Under the pieces are notes generated by a model. That model ran no database searches. It worked only from the letters and a program-made list of their open reading frames with translations, and was not told the DNA's origin. From contig NC_088295.1 of assembly GCF_032854445.1 (NCBI RefSeq), positions 11,207,385 through 11,271,384 of the forward strand: DNA of 64,000 nt, written 5' to 3'. A program made the translations under genes and the position numbers. Source of the stretch: Liolophura sinensis. Its lineage: Eukaryota; Mollusca; Polyplacophora; Chitonida; Chitonidae. This document shows positions 13,301 to 26,100 of the stretch, one piece after another; the first letter of the stretch is position 1; every line of letters begins with the position of its first letter.

Positions 13301-16300
13301 CAGATTGCAAATCAACTAGCAGATGGTTGTGGGTTCCCCCCAGGATCTGCCTGGCTTCCCCCCAACCATAATGCTGGCTGCTGTTGCATAAGTGAAATAT
13401 CCTGTAGTAAAGCCTAAAACACCATCCAAATGAAACAAATAAATAAAGAAATAAGACAAACGAGTAAGTCTTATTTCCAAAGCACCTTGTGTATGGTGTG
13501 CAATTGCACAAGATAGATAAAAGCCCTGACAGCAAGCTCTACAACAAGCTTGATGTTGTTTTATCCAGTCAGGCGGTTGTCTCTAACATTTATGTCCAAA
13601 CATGGATGAATTTCTTTGCTTTCATACACATGCTTATCTCTGGATTGATGTATTTATTTGATTATTATTTTAATGACAAACTCAAAATTTTTCCATGAAT
13701 GAGATGGCAGTCGGTTTTATGGATAGAGGAAACCAGGGTGGCTACTTCATATTTATGTAGTGATGCATTTACGTGTATTATGTACACTTGTGTGATGTCC
13801 TGTGATAATGTGATGCTGTTACTCAGGGATCCAGTGAGTCTGACAGTAGTACGATGGAGGTAGATCAGGATCCTGCACAGACCAACACTCAGACCAAAAC
13901 ATGCTTCTTGCTCTTCAGTAAATTTGCCAAGGAGGTAAAGAGCTAATATACTCCAGTTATCATATGAGTTATATGTAGTACTTTTATATCCACACGTATT
14001 TACAATAAAGGGAGACATGGATTTTTAAACTTCATTTTAGTTAGTGACTTTTTTTTTATAAATAGGTGAATAATTTTACAAAGTTTTCCATCTCTCAGTA
14101 TGAGTGAATATGCATGTAACTCATAGTGATCAAAGTAGATTCAGAAAAAGTTTCGCAGAAGTGTGTGTTTTATCCTTCTCGGATGTACATTGTAGGTTTT
14201 GGTGCGCATGAAGCAGTTCCGAGATGATTTACTGGCTGCTTGTTTGAGTTTCATCCTGGCTTTACCTAAGGAAATTGTCATCACCCAGATACTGGACATC
14301 ATACCTGCAATACAGGTAAGTCATAATGCTTAGTCTCTATATGTACAGGTGTCCCTTTCTATCTAGGGGTTTACACCCTCTAAGCAGGAAATTGTCATCA
14401 CCCAGATACTGGACATCATACCTGCAATACAGGTAAGTCATAATGCTTTGCCTCTATATGTACAGGTGTCCCTTTCTATCTAAGGGTTTACACTCTCCAA
14501 GCAGGAAATTGTCATCACCCAGATACTGGACATCATACCTGCCCTACAGGTAAGACACAAGTAAAGTAGTATGAGGTATATCAGCTAGGTCATGTTACTC
14601 TGGATGACAGCCTATTAGTGTTACCTTTATGAATTATTGTTCATTGATTCTGAATGTACATGTAGTGTTTTTTTTTTAATATAGTCAGTTTTGTCTTCCT
14701 CATAAAACTCTTTTCCCCAGTATTTGCTTGTATAATAGCTCTTGTTCAGTTGTTGATTTCAAGTCCATGCTTCTACCACTAGACTAAATGGAAATTACCT
14801 CCACTCTGGAGGTACATGTAGATTCCACTTACATTACACCTACATGTATTTCAGACTGCCTTTACACTTGGCCTGAGCTACCTGCCCCTTGCCTCATTGG
14901 GTTTGGATGCTCTGGAGTACTGGTCCTATCAGCTTCCCAGTCATATCCTAAAGCCCCATTATAAGGACATTTTACCATACCTGGACAGTTACCTGAAAAC
15001 AGGTGATCAAGGTAGGTTGAAGTGGACGATGCTTCAGTGTGAGGAGTATGGAAGTAAGGCTGATCATTGCATCCGCTTAAACTTGACAGTAGAAACCTCC
15101 ACTATGAGGAGTATTAAAATGTGGGGAGAAATTGCAGGAATTGAAACCAGGACTGGAAGAAAGGGTGGAAAAAATAGGAGAGAGAAAATATTGATAAACA
15201 GTAATTGCATTAAAAATTAGTATGTCAAGAAGACGAGAAATCTGATGTTCCTCTCCAGATTTTTCTAGAATCCCTGATCTGTAGCATATGGGGAATCATT
15301 CTAGCATATGGGGAATCATTCTAGCATTCTGCACATAACATACATGTGTTTTATCAAGTGTTTTATACACAGGTGCAGATTTGGTTGCTGATAGTTCAGT
15401 TATGACAGTCACAAAGAAGAAAGGTAAAGGAAAAAAGCTACCTGTCCGCTTGGTGCGTGAAACCCGAGATGAGAGAGGTCAAAGTTCAGAGACTGGACTG
15501 AGTGTGGTCAAACAGCGAATCGTGAGGTACCTGGGCAGCTTGGGGGGTGAGCTCAATCACAACCTGCTGTTCCACACAGAGGAGATCATTGCCAGGAAAG
15601 CCCTAGCCTGGGATACACAGTTACACCTCAAGTTCTCCATGCCATTCATTGACATGAAACCCTCCATACACTTTGGTAAGTGTAAATTTTATGCCTCTTT
15701 GTATTCTTTAGACTGACACCAGTTCATTGTATGTTTAAAATTGTATTGTGCTTCAATCAGTGCCTGCAAAGCACATAATCATTGTTCAGACAAATGAAGA
15801 CATGGTGTCCATAAACCTGTTTCACCATTATATTCTGCTCAAATTACACGTATGTTTGCGTGTATACATCAGAAGGAAGTTACGTATTGCATAAATCTAT
15901 TTGTTAAGTTGATCAGTTATTACAACTGTGTCATGAATTAAATTATTTACTGTGACGCTAGGTATTTATCAGATCAAATTATTCCATCTATTGTTGAAAG
16001 CTTGCTTAGATTTACACATACATGTTCTGTCTACAGTGAGAGTTTGGTTCACCATTTCACATCATATTGTCATCCAATGCATGACTGTTTGTTATTTCTG
16101 TGTTGCATGTCTGTCTGTTTACAGACCCATTCCTGCCACTCATTGTGGAGTTAGCCACATCCTCCAGCGATCGCCAGACAAAAGTATTCGCTTGTGAACT
16201 CCTCCATTCCCTTGTCCTCTACACCCTGGGCAGGGGAGCCCAGCGGCCAGGAGAGACAACCCAGAAGTTCCGGATGGACAGGATTTACCGCCGTCTCTTC

Positions 16301-17113
16301 CCTGTCATCCTTCAGCTGGCATGTGATGTTGAAAGGGTGTGTATTATGGAAGTTGTATCACAGTAGTTCTACTTGTGTTTTATGATAGTTGAGTATCAGC
16401 ATTGCTTGCAAATGTTCACTGTTTCAAGGTTTCAGATATGCCTTGTCAATGTTCTCCACAGGATATAAATTAAATGTGCCACTGAAAAATTTTATTGGGA
16501 AAATATCAGATAGAATCCCAAAATGAAATTTTATCTTTTCGCACTGGATTTTATTGTTCTACATCCTGAAAATTCATTTTCTTTTGAAGGACCCTCTGAG
16601 ATGCACATTCCACAGCTTTTCCTCCTTTAAATCTTTGTAATGCTGTAGTCAAGTCATACTTTTTGTCTGCTGTTGTCAGAATTATTTTGAACATGAATAT
16701 GAAATCCTCTTGATGGGTAATATGTTATCCTTCTCACCGTCTTTCCTGTTTTAGGTTGCCCAGCAACTGTTTGAACCTTTGACCGTGCAGCTCATCCATT
16801 GGTTCACAAATAACAAAAAGGCAGAGAGTGCAGAAACCATGGCTCTTCTGGATACCATCTATGTTCGTATTTACTTCATTTTTTGTTCAATAGATGGGCC
16901 TACTACTAGCAAGTAGATAGTAACCCAATGGCAGAGATGCCCCAAACCAGCAAGCGGTAACTGAAATTTGTATGCATCTGTTACATAACTTTGATGATTC
17001 CATTTCTAATCATAGCCTGGCCCAGCTAGTATATTTCTACATGGCAATGTTTGCAATAATGTTTCTACACATTGTATGGAAATGTTGTGTGGTTTACATG
17101 TATGTAATTATTG

Positions 17114-17151
<38 letters not shown>

Positions 17152-20100
17152 TATTGCTCTAGGATGGAATAGTGCAGGCAAAGGACACAGGACTGCGAGA
17201 TTTCAGCGCAAAATGTCTGAAAGAGTTTCTTAAGTGGTCTATCAAGCAAACATCCAAAAAGGTACATATACAGTACTGTTATATTGTTGCAATTGTAACT
17301 TGAAGATAGTACATTCATGGTGCGATAAACACTCGGGTGCACTTGGAAATGCACTTCAACTTTTCAGTTTTTCACATACAAATGGATTAAGAATAGTGTT
17401 TATGTGGTACTTTCTGACTTGAGTAGTGTTGAAGAAGTGATCTCTTTTGTCTGTTGACGGTCTTCTAGATGTCATAAGTATTGACTTTTATGGATTCTAA
17501 TTTTACTGTATTCTTATGTATGTGTCTATCATTAGCTTTACCTTACATACATGTGTTGTTCTTGACAGCAACAAGAGAAAAGTCCCATCAATGCCAAGTC
17601 AGTGTTGAAACGGCTATACAGTTTTGCCCTTCACCCCAGCGCCTTTAAGAGACTAGGTGCAGCCCTGGCATTTAACAACATCTACACCATCTTCAGGTGA
17701 GTCTGATGTCAGTGGTAAACTGAGACATGATTTAGACAGGTGCATACTGGATGTACATGAGGTCTGACTTTTTCAAAGAGAAAAAGCACAAACACTGTCT
17801 TCAAATCTGATAAGCATGGTAACGTACATGTTAAAATAAGGACTTTTTGTATGGTTGGCCAGTGTGAATGGTTGACATGCATTTTCATGTGTTATGTACT
17901 GGTGTGTGCTGTAATGCTCCACCCATTCTGCAGAACTGTAATAATCAGTGTGTTATGTACCAGTCTGTGCTGTAATGCTCTACCCATTCTGTAGAACTGT
18001 AATAATCAGTGTGTTATGTACCGGTGTGTGTTGTAATGCTCTACCCATTCTGTAGAACTGTAATAATCAGTGTGTTATGTACTGGTGTGTGCTGTAATGC
18101 TCTACCCATTCTGTAGAACTGTAGTAATCAGTGTGTTATGTACTGGTGTGTGCTGTAATGCTCTACCCATTCTGTAGAACTGTAATAATCAGTGTGTTAT
18201 GTACCGGTGTCTGCTGTAATGCTCTACCCATTCTGTAGAACTGTAATAATCAGTGTGTTATGTACCGGTGTGTGTTGTAATGCTCTACCCATTCTGTAGA
18301 ACTGTAATAATCAGTGTGTTATGTACCAGTCTGTGCTGTAATGCTCCACCCATTCTGTAGAACTGTAATAATCAGTTTGTTATGTACCAGTCTGTGCTGT
18401 AATGCTCTACCCATTCTGTAGAACTGTAATAATCAGTTTGTTATGTACCGGTGTGTGCTGCAATGCTCTACCCATTCTGTAGAACTGTAATAATCAGTTT
18501 GTTATGTACCAGTCTGTGCTGTAATTCTCTACACATTCTGTAGAACTGTAATAATCAGTTTGTTATGTACCGGTGTGTGCTGCAATGCTCTACCCACTCT
18601 GTAGAACTGTAATAATTAGTGTGTTATGTACCAGTCTGTGCTGTAATGCTCCACCCATTCTGCAGAACGGTAATAATCAGTGTGTTATGTACCAGTCTGT
18701 GCTGTAATGCTCTACCCACTCTGTATAACTGTAATAATTAGTGTGGTATGTACCAGTGTGTGCTGTAATGTTCTACCCATTCTGTAGAACTGTAATAATC
18801 AGTATGTTATGTACTGGTGTCTGCTGTAATGCTCTACCCACTCTGTATAACTGTAATAATTAGTGTGGTATGTACCGGTGTGTGCTGCAATGCTCTACCC
18901 ATTCTGTAGAACTGTAATAATCAGTTTGTTATGTACCGGTGTGTGCTGCAATGCTCTACCCATTCTGTAGAACTGTAATAATCAGTTTGTTATGTACCAG
19001 TCTGTGCTGTAATGCTCTACCCACTCTGTAGAACTGTAATAATCAGTGTGTTATGTACCGGTGTGTGCTGTAATGCTCTACCCATTCTGTAGAACTGTAA
19101 TAATCAGTTTGTTATGTACCGGTGTGTGCTGCAATGCTCTACCCACTCTGTAGAACTGTAATAATTAGTGTGGTATGTACTGGTGTGTGCTGTAATGCTC
19201 TACCCATTCTGTAGAACTGTAATAATCAGTTAACACTGTATAACTTACTGTTCCAGGAAGAAGAGAGCCTTGTGGACCAGTTCACCTTTGACCTGTTGAA
19301 ACATTTTGTTGAGAGTCTGGCCATTGCTCATAAAGATGACAAATCCCTGGGTATGAAGAAAAGCACCTAATCCCTGTGTTGTAACTGCAGATTTCACTTT
19401 CACTTTCAGATTTCAGGGTTAAACACAGCTTTTCAATTTCGGCACATTTTTAGCAGGCTAATTTGGGTGAAAATAGTTTTCAGATATTGAGAAATCTTAA
19501 CTTAATGTTTTAGACAAGTATGTACCATAACAAATTTGTACTGATAATTCTTTGTAGTTAATTTATATGAATTATTTAATTCTTGAAAGCATTTAAGCTA
19601 AATTTGTTGTAATATTCCCCATAATTTGGACTTTTCTGTGGTATGCTGGAATTGGGGTAGCAAATATCCTTTTAGTTGCTTCAACAGATGTTGTTATTCT
19701 TAGAAATTCAGATATTTCACAGATTGTATTGTGGACATCCACACAGTGTAGAACAGATTTTGCATATGTTGTTATGACAGGTACACAGGAACATTGCTCA
19801 AAGGCACTAGAACATCTGGAGAGAATTCTCAAAGCTAAATCCAAGCTGTTGTCCACGAAAAGCAAGCACAGAATTGAGCCCCAGTGAGTACATCTAGCAG
19901 TACATGTGTTGATGTTTCATATAGAAATAAGTGTCCAGATTTACTCATGAAAATAATTCAGTTTCTCAGTCATCTCATGATGGACCATGTCTTTCATATA
20001 TGACTTATGTGCACACATGTGTTTTAGTAAGCTGAAAAGTGTAAAACCATTGTGTAACCAATGGAGAAAGCCATGCAAAGTTGTTGTATGGTATAAAATC

Positions 20101-23100
20101 AGAAAGTCATGTGATGTGACTGCTCCATTGTCTGAGATAGTAAAATGATGTCTTCCGAAATACATTTAGCTGAGTTGCATTTTGTTTTTGCGGGTGAGCT
20201 GATGGTAAAAAAATCCAAAAATGGAATAAACCTATAACTGAGAATTCACCTTTTATTTTGTCTGATCTTTACTGTTTTTGTTTTGATTCCTTGTTTTTCA
20301 AGACTTTCTGATCGTGTAAATATGTTGTCAAGAGTAAACATTGATGGAATAGTCCAAATTTTCCACAAATTAGACAAAATCATGTTTTATATTTACGACA
20401 TTGGGAAAAAGATTTATTCTGCCTTTAGAACAACAGATTTATAACATAGCGGTGGTATAGTTTCAGCATTATAACTTCATTCACAACTTGAGTTATGCTT
20501 TGACAGCTCTACATTGAATACACATACCTGATTAACATGTAGTACTGTACATCTGTGATTACATGCTAGTATCTGCTCTGTTTGTGTGGTCAGTGACTGG
20601 AGTCAGGTAACTTTGGACATTGCTGTGCGTTGGCTGTTGCGTCAGTCCGGTCGCCCCCAGACAGAGTGTCGTCATGCCTGCATGAAGCTTGTGTATCAAC
20701 TATGTGCACTGGTCTCAGGTATGTAGGAGATGCATCCCTCACTTTAGATCATCTTTATTTTATTATTAGCTGTAACAGCTCTATGGGAGAATGGCACTAT
20801 AGTTGTTCTTGTTGTTTTGGATGTTCGTGTTGTTCTTGATTATGAGGTCCATTTTGAAAAGTGACATGTAACAGTTTGAGCTATTAGAGCAACACTCCTG
20901 GCAATGTAAAGGGAGTAATACCTGCATGTATACTATGAACATCACAGCTGTGATCACACACCTTCTATTTTAGCTTGTTTTATTGTCATTTTAAGTAGAA
21001 AACTATAAGTGGAGCTAAATTTGTTTGATGAATCTCTTGTGATCTCAACATGTATTTATCTCGTAACATTTCAGGGGTAAAGACTCCAAAAGAATACTTT
21101 TCTGCCTTCCTGAAATCCAAAACTGGGGGACCAAATTATTTTCTGAACAGGTATGTTTTGAACATGTTTTACTCCTTTATAAGTTGTGGCAACAGGGTAG
21201 TCTCCCAATTTAGTGTTACTGTTGTTCCAGTATCTTTTTAACATTGTTACAATGTGACTATTTTTATGCCATGTTCTGTCTGATTTGTAATTTGTCTCAA
21301 CAAGGAAAGTAGCTGAATCTGTGAGGTGTATGTGCAAAAGATTTGTGAGGTTTACTTAAGATTCTCATCTCATCTCAAATGTCCAACATTTGATCTTGAA
21401 CTCCAAAGCTTAAGTACATCCACATATGGCATGTTGTATTGCTCTGTATTATTTTGATGATGAATTGGCCATAAAATTCATTTATTCCAGGTTTGAAGGA
21501 GGGGGTCAGACAGGGAGGAATGCTGGCATTGCCTGTTTTCCTCAGCTCACTGACATGGCTGACACATTCAGCCTGTCCACAGCCATGGCGTGGTTTGATC
21601 TGCTGCTGGCAGCGCTGGACTGTTACTGCTGGGTGTTAGGGGAGGGGTTGCTCACACCGGCTGACCTATTCACTGGTACAGAACCAAATTTGAACATTAT
21701 GTTAGTCGCAATGTGTTAATATCCCAAGGTACAAATATACATGGAGCACAATACTAAGGTGTGCTTTATAATGTTGCAATGTATGATAGTGCCTGTGCAA
21801 TATTTTGTTAGGTTTAACTACATGTGTGTAATATACGATAAACAAAAATCATATTACACAGTTTTTTAATGCTTCTTCTGAAATTATATGATGTTGATAC
21901 CTTGTATTCCTATCTTTTCATTCATTTGCTGTAGGAAAGAATAGCAAGGTGTTTGAGTCTGTGAGTCACTTTGTGGAGAAGGTAGCTCTGACGGACATTT
22001 CTACTGTTGCCTCTATGTTCCACAATGCACCTCACTCTGAGTTCTTCACACCTCGTGAGGTGGAGGATTACAACAGGTATGACCACAATTCTCACCATAA
22101 TCTCCCACCCATAAAGTTCAGTTGAAATATCTGAGGAGCTGACTCATTAATGGAATCATTAGTGTGTGTCTTAAACATAGACTTCTCCTAAAGTTATACA
22201 ATTAAAGGCTTGAATCAATCGCTGGTTAGTTTTGCTGCAGCTGTAAGTCGTGAGGTTTGTCATTTGCCTGTTTAATGTTGGGGGGTGGGGTGGTGGGTGA
22301 GGGGGTTATTCTGCCCTTAAATTATCCAGCTTTGTATAAGTGAAAACTGCTTAAGTATGGTGTATAGTTTGAACACAATGACTGAGGAACCTCTCAAAAA
22401 TGTGATCCTGTGAGTTCAGCTCATGGTAGCTTCCTCTCCAGCCATACGGATCTGCCATAAGATCTGCCAGCAGCATGCAGATGGTCATGGGTTTCCCCTG
22501 GGCTCTGCCTATAGTTCCTTTCACCATAATGCTGGCCACAGTTATTTTAGTGAAATGTCCTTGAGTGTGGCGTAAACTCCAATCAAATAAATAATTTGAA
22601 CACAAGTAGTTTTTTGACAAAAATAAAGCAGTCAATAGTTTCAGTTTTGTTAGAGAGAGAAACGGTGCTTGTACACGTCGGTATTGAATGTGTATTAACT
22701 GCTTTACAAATCAACTACATTTTCTGTATGTACCAGAATTGCAAGACACCTGTGGAAAGAAAGTGAAACCATAATGCTGAAACTTCCCATATCTACATAT
22801 ACATCTATTCATCCATTTTTATTGGTTTGATCCTGGACAGGTTGAAATGCACAGTGCTCGTGCGAGTGTTGAATTTCTTGACTCTACTGCTTGGGAAATA
22901 CCCAAAGGATGCTGAGAAAGTGAGTAGATTGTATGATAGAGAATCTAGCAGCTCATGACAACATTTCTTAACATTTTTCAAAGTAAGCTTTATATTTATA
23001 TATAATGTTTAGAATGAACTGTACACATTGTGTGATTTAGTATCTTTCAATGCATAATGAATGCCTTTCCTGTTGTCATGGTTTTAGGTAGTGCCTCCTG

Positions 23101-26100
23101 GTGTTTGGTCTGCTAATTTATGGGAAATAACCACTGCCTTGACTGTTCATCCAACATCACTAGGCTTTAACCTTGGAGATGTGGAGGTTATGTTAGGCTT
23201 ACCACAGGAGGTACGTACGTGGAGATGTGGAGGTTATGTTAGGCTTACCACAGGAGGTACGTATATGGAGATGTGGAGGTTATGTTAGGCCAACCACAGG
23301 AGGTATGTATATGGAGATGTGGAGGTTATGTTTGGTTTACCACAGGAGGTACGTACATGGAGATGTGGAGGTTATGTTAGGTTTACCACAGGAGGTACGT
23401 CCATGGAGATGTGGAGGTTATGTTAGGCTTACAACAGGAGGTACGTACATGGAGATGTGGAGATTATGTTAGGTTTACCACAGGAGGTGCGTCCATGGAG
23501 ATTTGGAGGTTATGTTAGGCTTACAACAGGAGGTACGTACATGGAGATGTGGAGGTTATGTTAGGTTTACCACAGGAGGTACATCCATGGAGATTTGGAG
23601 GTTATGTTAGGCTTACAACAGGTGGTACGTACATGGAGATGTGGAGGTTATGTTAGGTTTACCACAGGAGGTACGTCCATGGAGATTTGGAGGTTATGTT
23701 AGGCTGACCACAGGAGGTACGTACATGGAGATATGGAGGTTATGTTAGGCTGACCACAGGAGGTACGTACGTGGAGATTTGGAGGTTATGTTAGGCTTAC
23801 AACAGGAGGTACGTACATGGAGATGTGGAGGTTATGTTAGGCTTCAACAGGAGGTACATACGTGGAGATGTGGAGATTATGTTAGGCTGATCACAGGAGG
23901 TACGTACATGGAGATGTGGAGGTTATGTTAGGCTGACCACAGGAGGTACGTACATGGAGATGTTGGGGTTATGTCAGGGTCACCACAGGAGGTACGTATG
24001 TGGAGATTTGGAGGTTACGTTAGGCTGACCACAGGAGGTACGTACATGGAGATGTGGAGGTTATGTTAGGCTGACCACAGGAGGTACGTACATGGAGATG
24101 TGGAGGTTATGTTAGGCTGACCACAGGAGGTACGCACATGGAGATGTTGGGGTTATGTCAGGGTCACCACAGGAGGTATGTATGTGGAGATTTGGAGGTT
24201 AAGTTAGGCTGACCACAGGAGGTACGTACATGGAGATGTGGAGGTTATGTTAGGCTGACCACAGGAGGTACGTACGTGGAGATGTGGAGGTTATGTTAGG
24301 CTGACCACAGGAGGTACGTCCATGGAGATGTGGAGGTTATGTTAGGCTGACCACAGGAGGTACCTACGTGGAGATGTGGAGATTATGTTAGGCTCACCAC
24401 AGGAGGTACGTACGTGGAGATGTGGAGGTTAAGTTAGGCTGACCACAGGAGGTATGTGCATGCATGGTATCACATCTATATGACGATAGCTGAATTGTAT
24501 GATGCATAAATAGTGTTGTTACCAAAAAAACAAGAACAACATCGAAATGCAGTCTTCCCATAGTGCTGCTTGTTATAACTAAACCAATGCAACCTAAATT
24601 TAAAGTAGTTTATGTTAGACTTTGAAGATGTTGATGGCAAGAAGCACTTTGCAATATGTTAAGAGTTCATGAAAATAGTGTCATTAAAATAGTGTCATTT
24701 TATTTGTTAGCAAATACAACATATATAGATTTTGGGTTTCTGACAATTACAGGTAGACAGTATGCTGTCAGTTTTCTCCAAATGTCTTCCCAGCTCTGTG
24801 AGGGCAGAGTTCACTGCTGGTTTGAAAAGAGCCCTGTCAGGACCAGAGTAAGTGGGTTGTTACACGTTTAAAGTCCATGTTAATTCATTTACTTGTATAA
24901 ACAAATAGGTCAACAGTAGTTTTGATCTGTCAGTGAAGCATTTTCAGGGAGACAACTTGATTTCTGTTCATTGTTTGGGGTAACTTTTACCTGAATGATT
25001 CAGAACTGAAGAAATTACCTCATCGAAGAGCAGATTGTGATACGTGTATCTTCAGTTCATTATCCTGAACACAGCAGATGACAGCATTTCTCATTAAATC
25101 AGCATCCCAGTTTCAGTGGATTAGTGGTTGTAGCGGTCTCCCATATGCTTCCTCTACCCACACACTGACTGCTAGGTTATATATACCTTCAGAATTCCTC
25201 AGCCTTTTCACATATAAAGGAGAAGCTTTTAGTGTAATTTATGTACCTTTTTAATTTGATTTTTGACAAAACTATGTTGGTTGGAATGGCCAATTTCAGA
25301 GCTTGACAAAAAGTATGATTTTGTCAATATACCCAGCATAATGCCCTCAAAATGTGCTTAAATAACCATGGAGAAGAATTATAGTGTGAAAAACACACTG
25401 TGAGCACAACATCAGGCAGCAGCCAAATGAGTAAATATAAGCAAAAGTACAATAATGGAGAGAAGGATACGTAGCTCTCTTGTCATGATCCAGCCTCCAG
25501 GTACAGTGTACTCCCACTCTACAGTGATTGGTGCACATACAGTCACAGCAGTAGACAATCTGACATTTATATTTATAGACTAACATGTCTCACAGTACAT
25601 TCTGACTGATAGTGACAAATCATTGATTACAAATCATTTCCCTTAATTCAGCGGTATATTGCCTTGTGCATTTTTAGTAAAAAAAAAGTAGCACATCGCC
25701 TTAGTGATATATCAGAGAGAGTACAGACATGTGGACTACCGTATAGCACAGTGGCAAACTTTTCTTTATTTTAACAGCTTTTTGTTGTAGAAAAATCATT
25801 GAATGTACTATGATTGAATTCCCACCCACATAATTCATATCCTTCATTTGGGGTTTTTGACATGTTCTTTTTGGTTTGTCTGTAGGAGTTTGATCAAACA
25901 GATACCGCTGGATTTCTCCCAGTCAGATTTAGACCACTTGACACTGGAGCAGACAATATCAGGCTACAAGAGGCTCCATAGTGTGGGGCTTCTTATCCCG
26001 GCTGTCAAACACCTGGACAGCCAGCAGAAGTTAGCACAGAAGCTTTTCAGTAATGTCCTCAAGGTAGGTATTGGTTTGTCAGGTTGACTTGGTGTACTTG

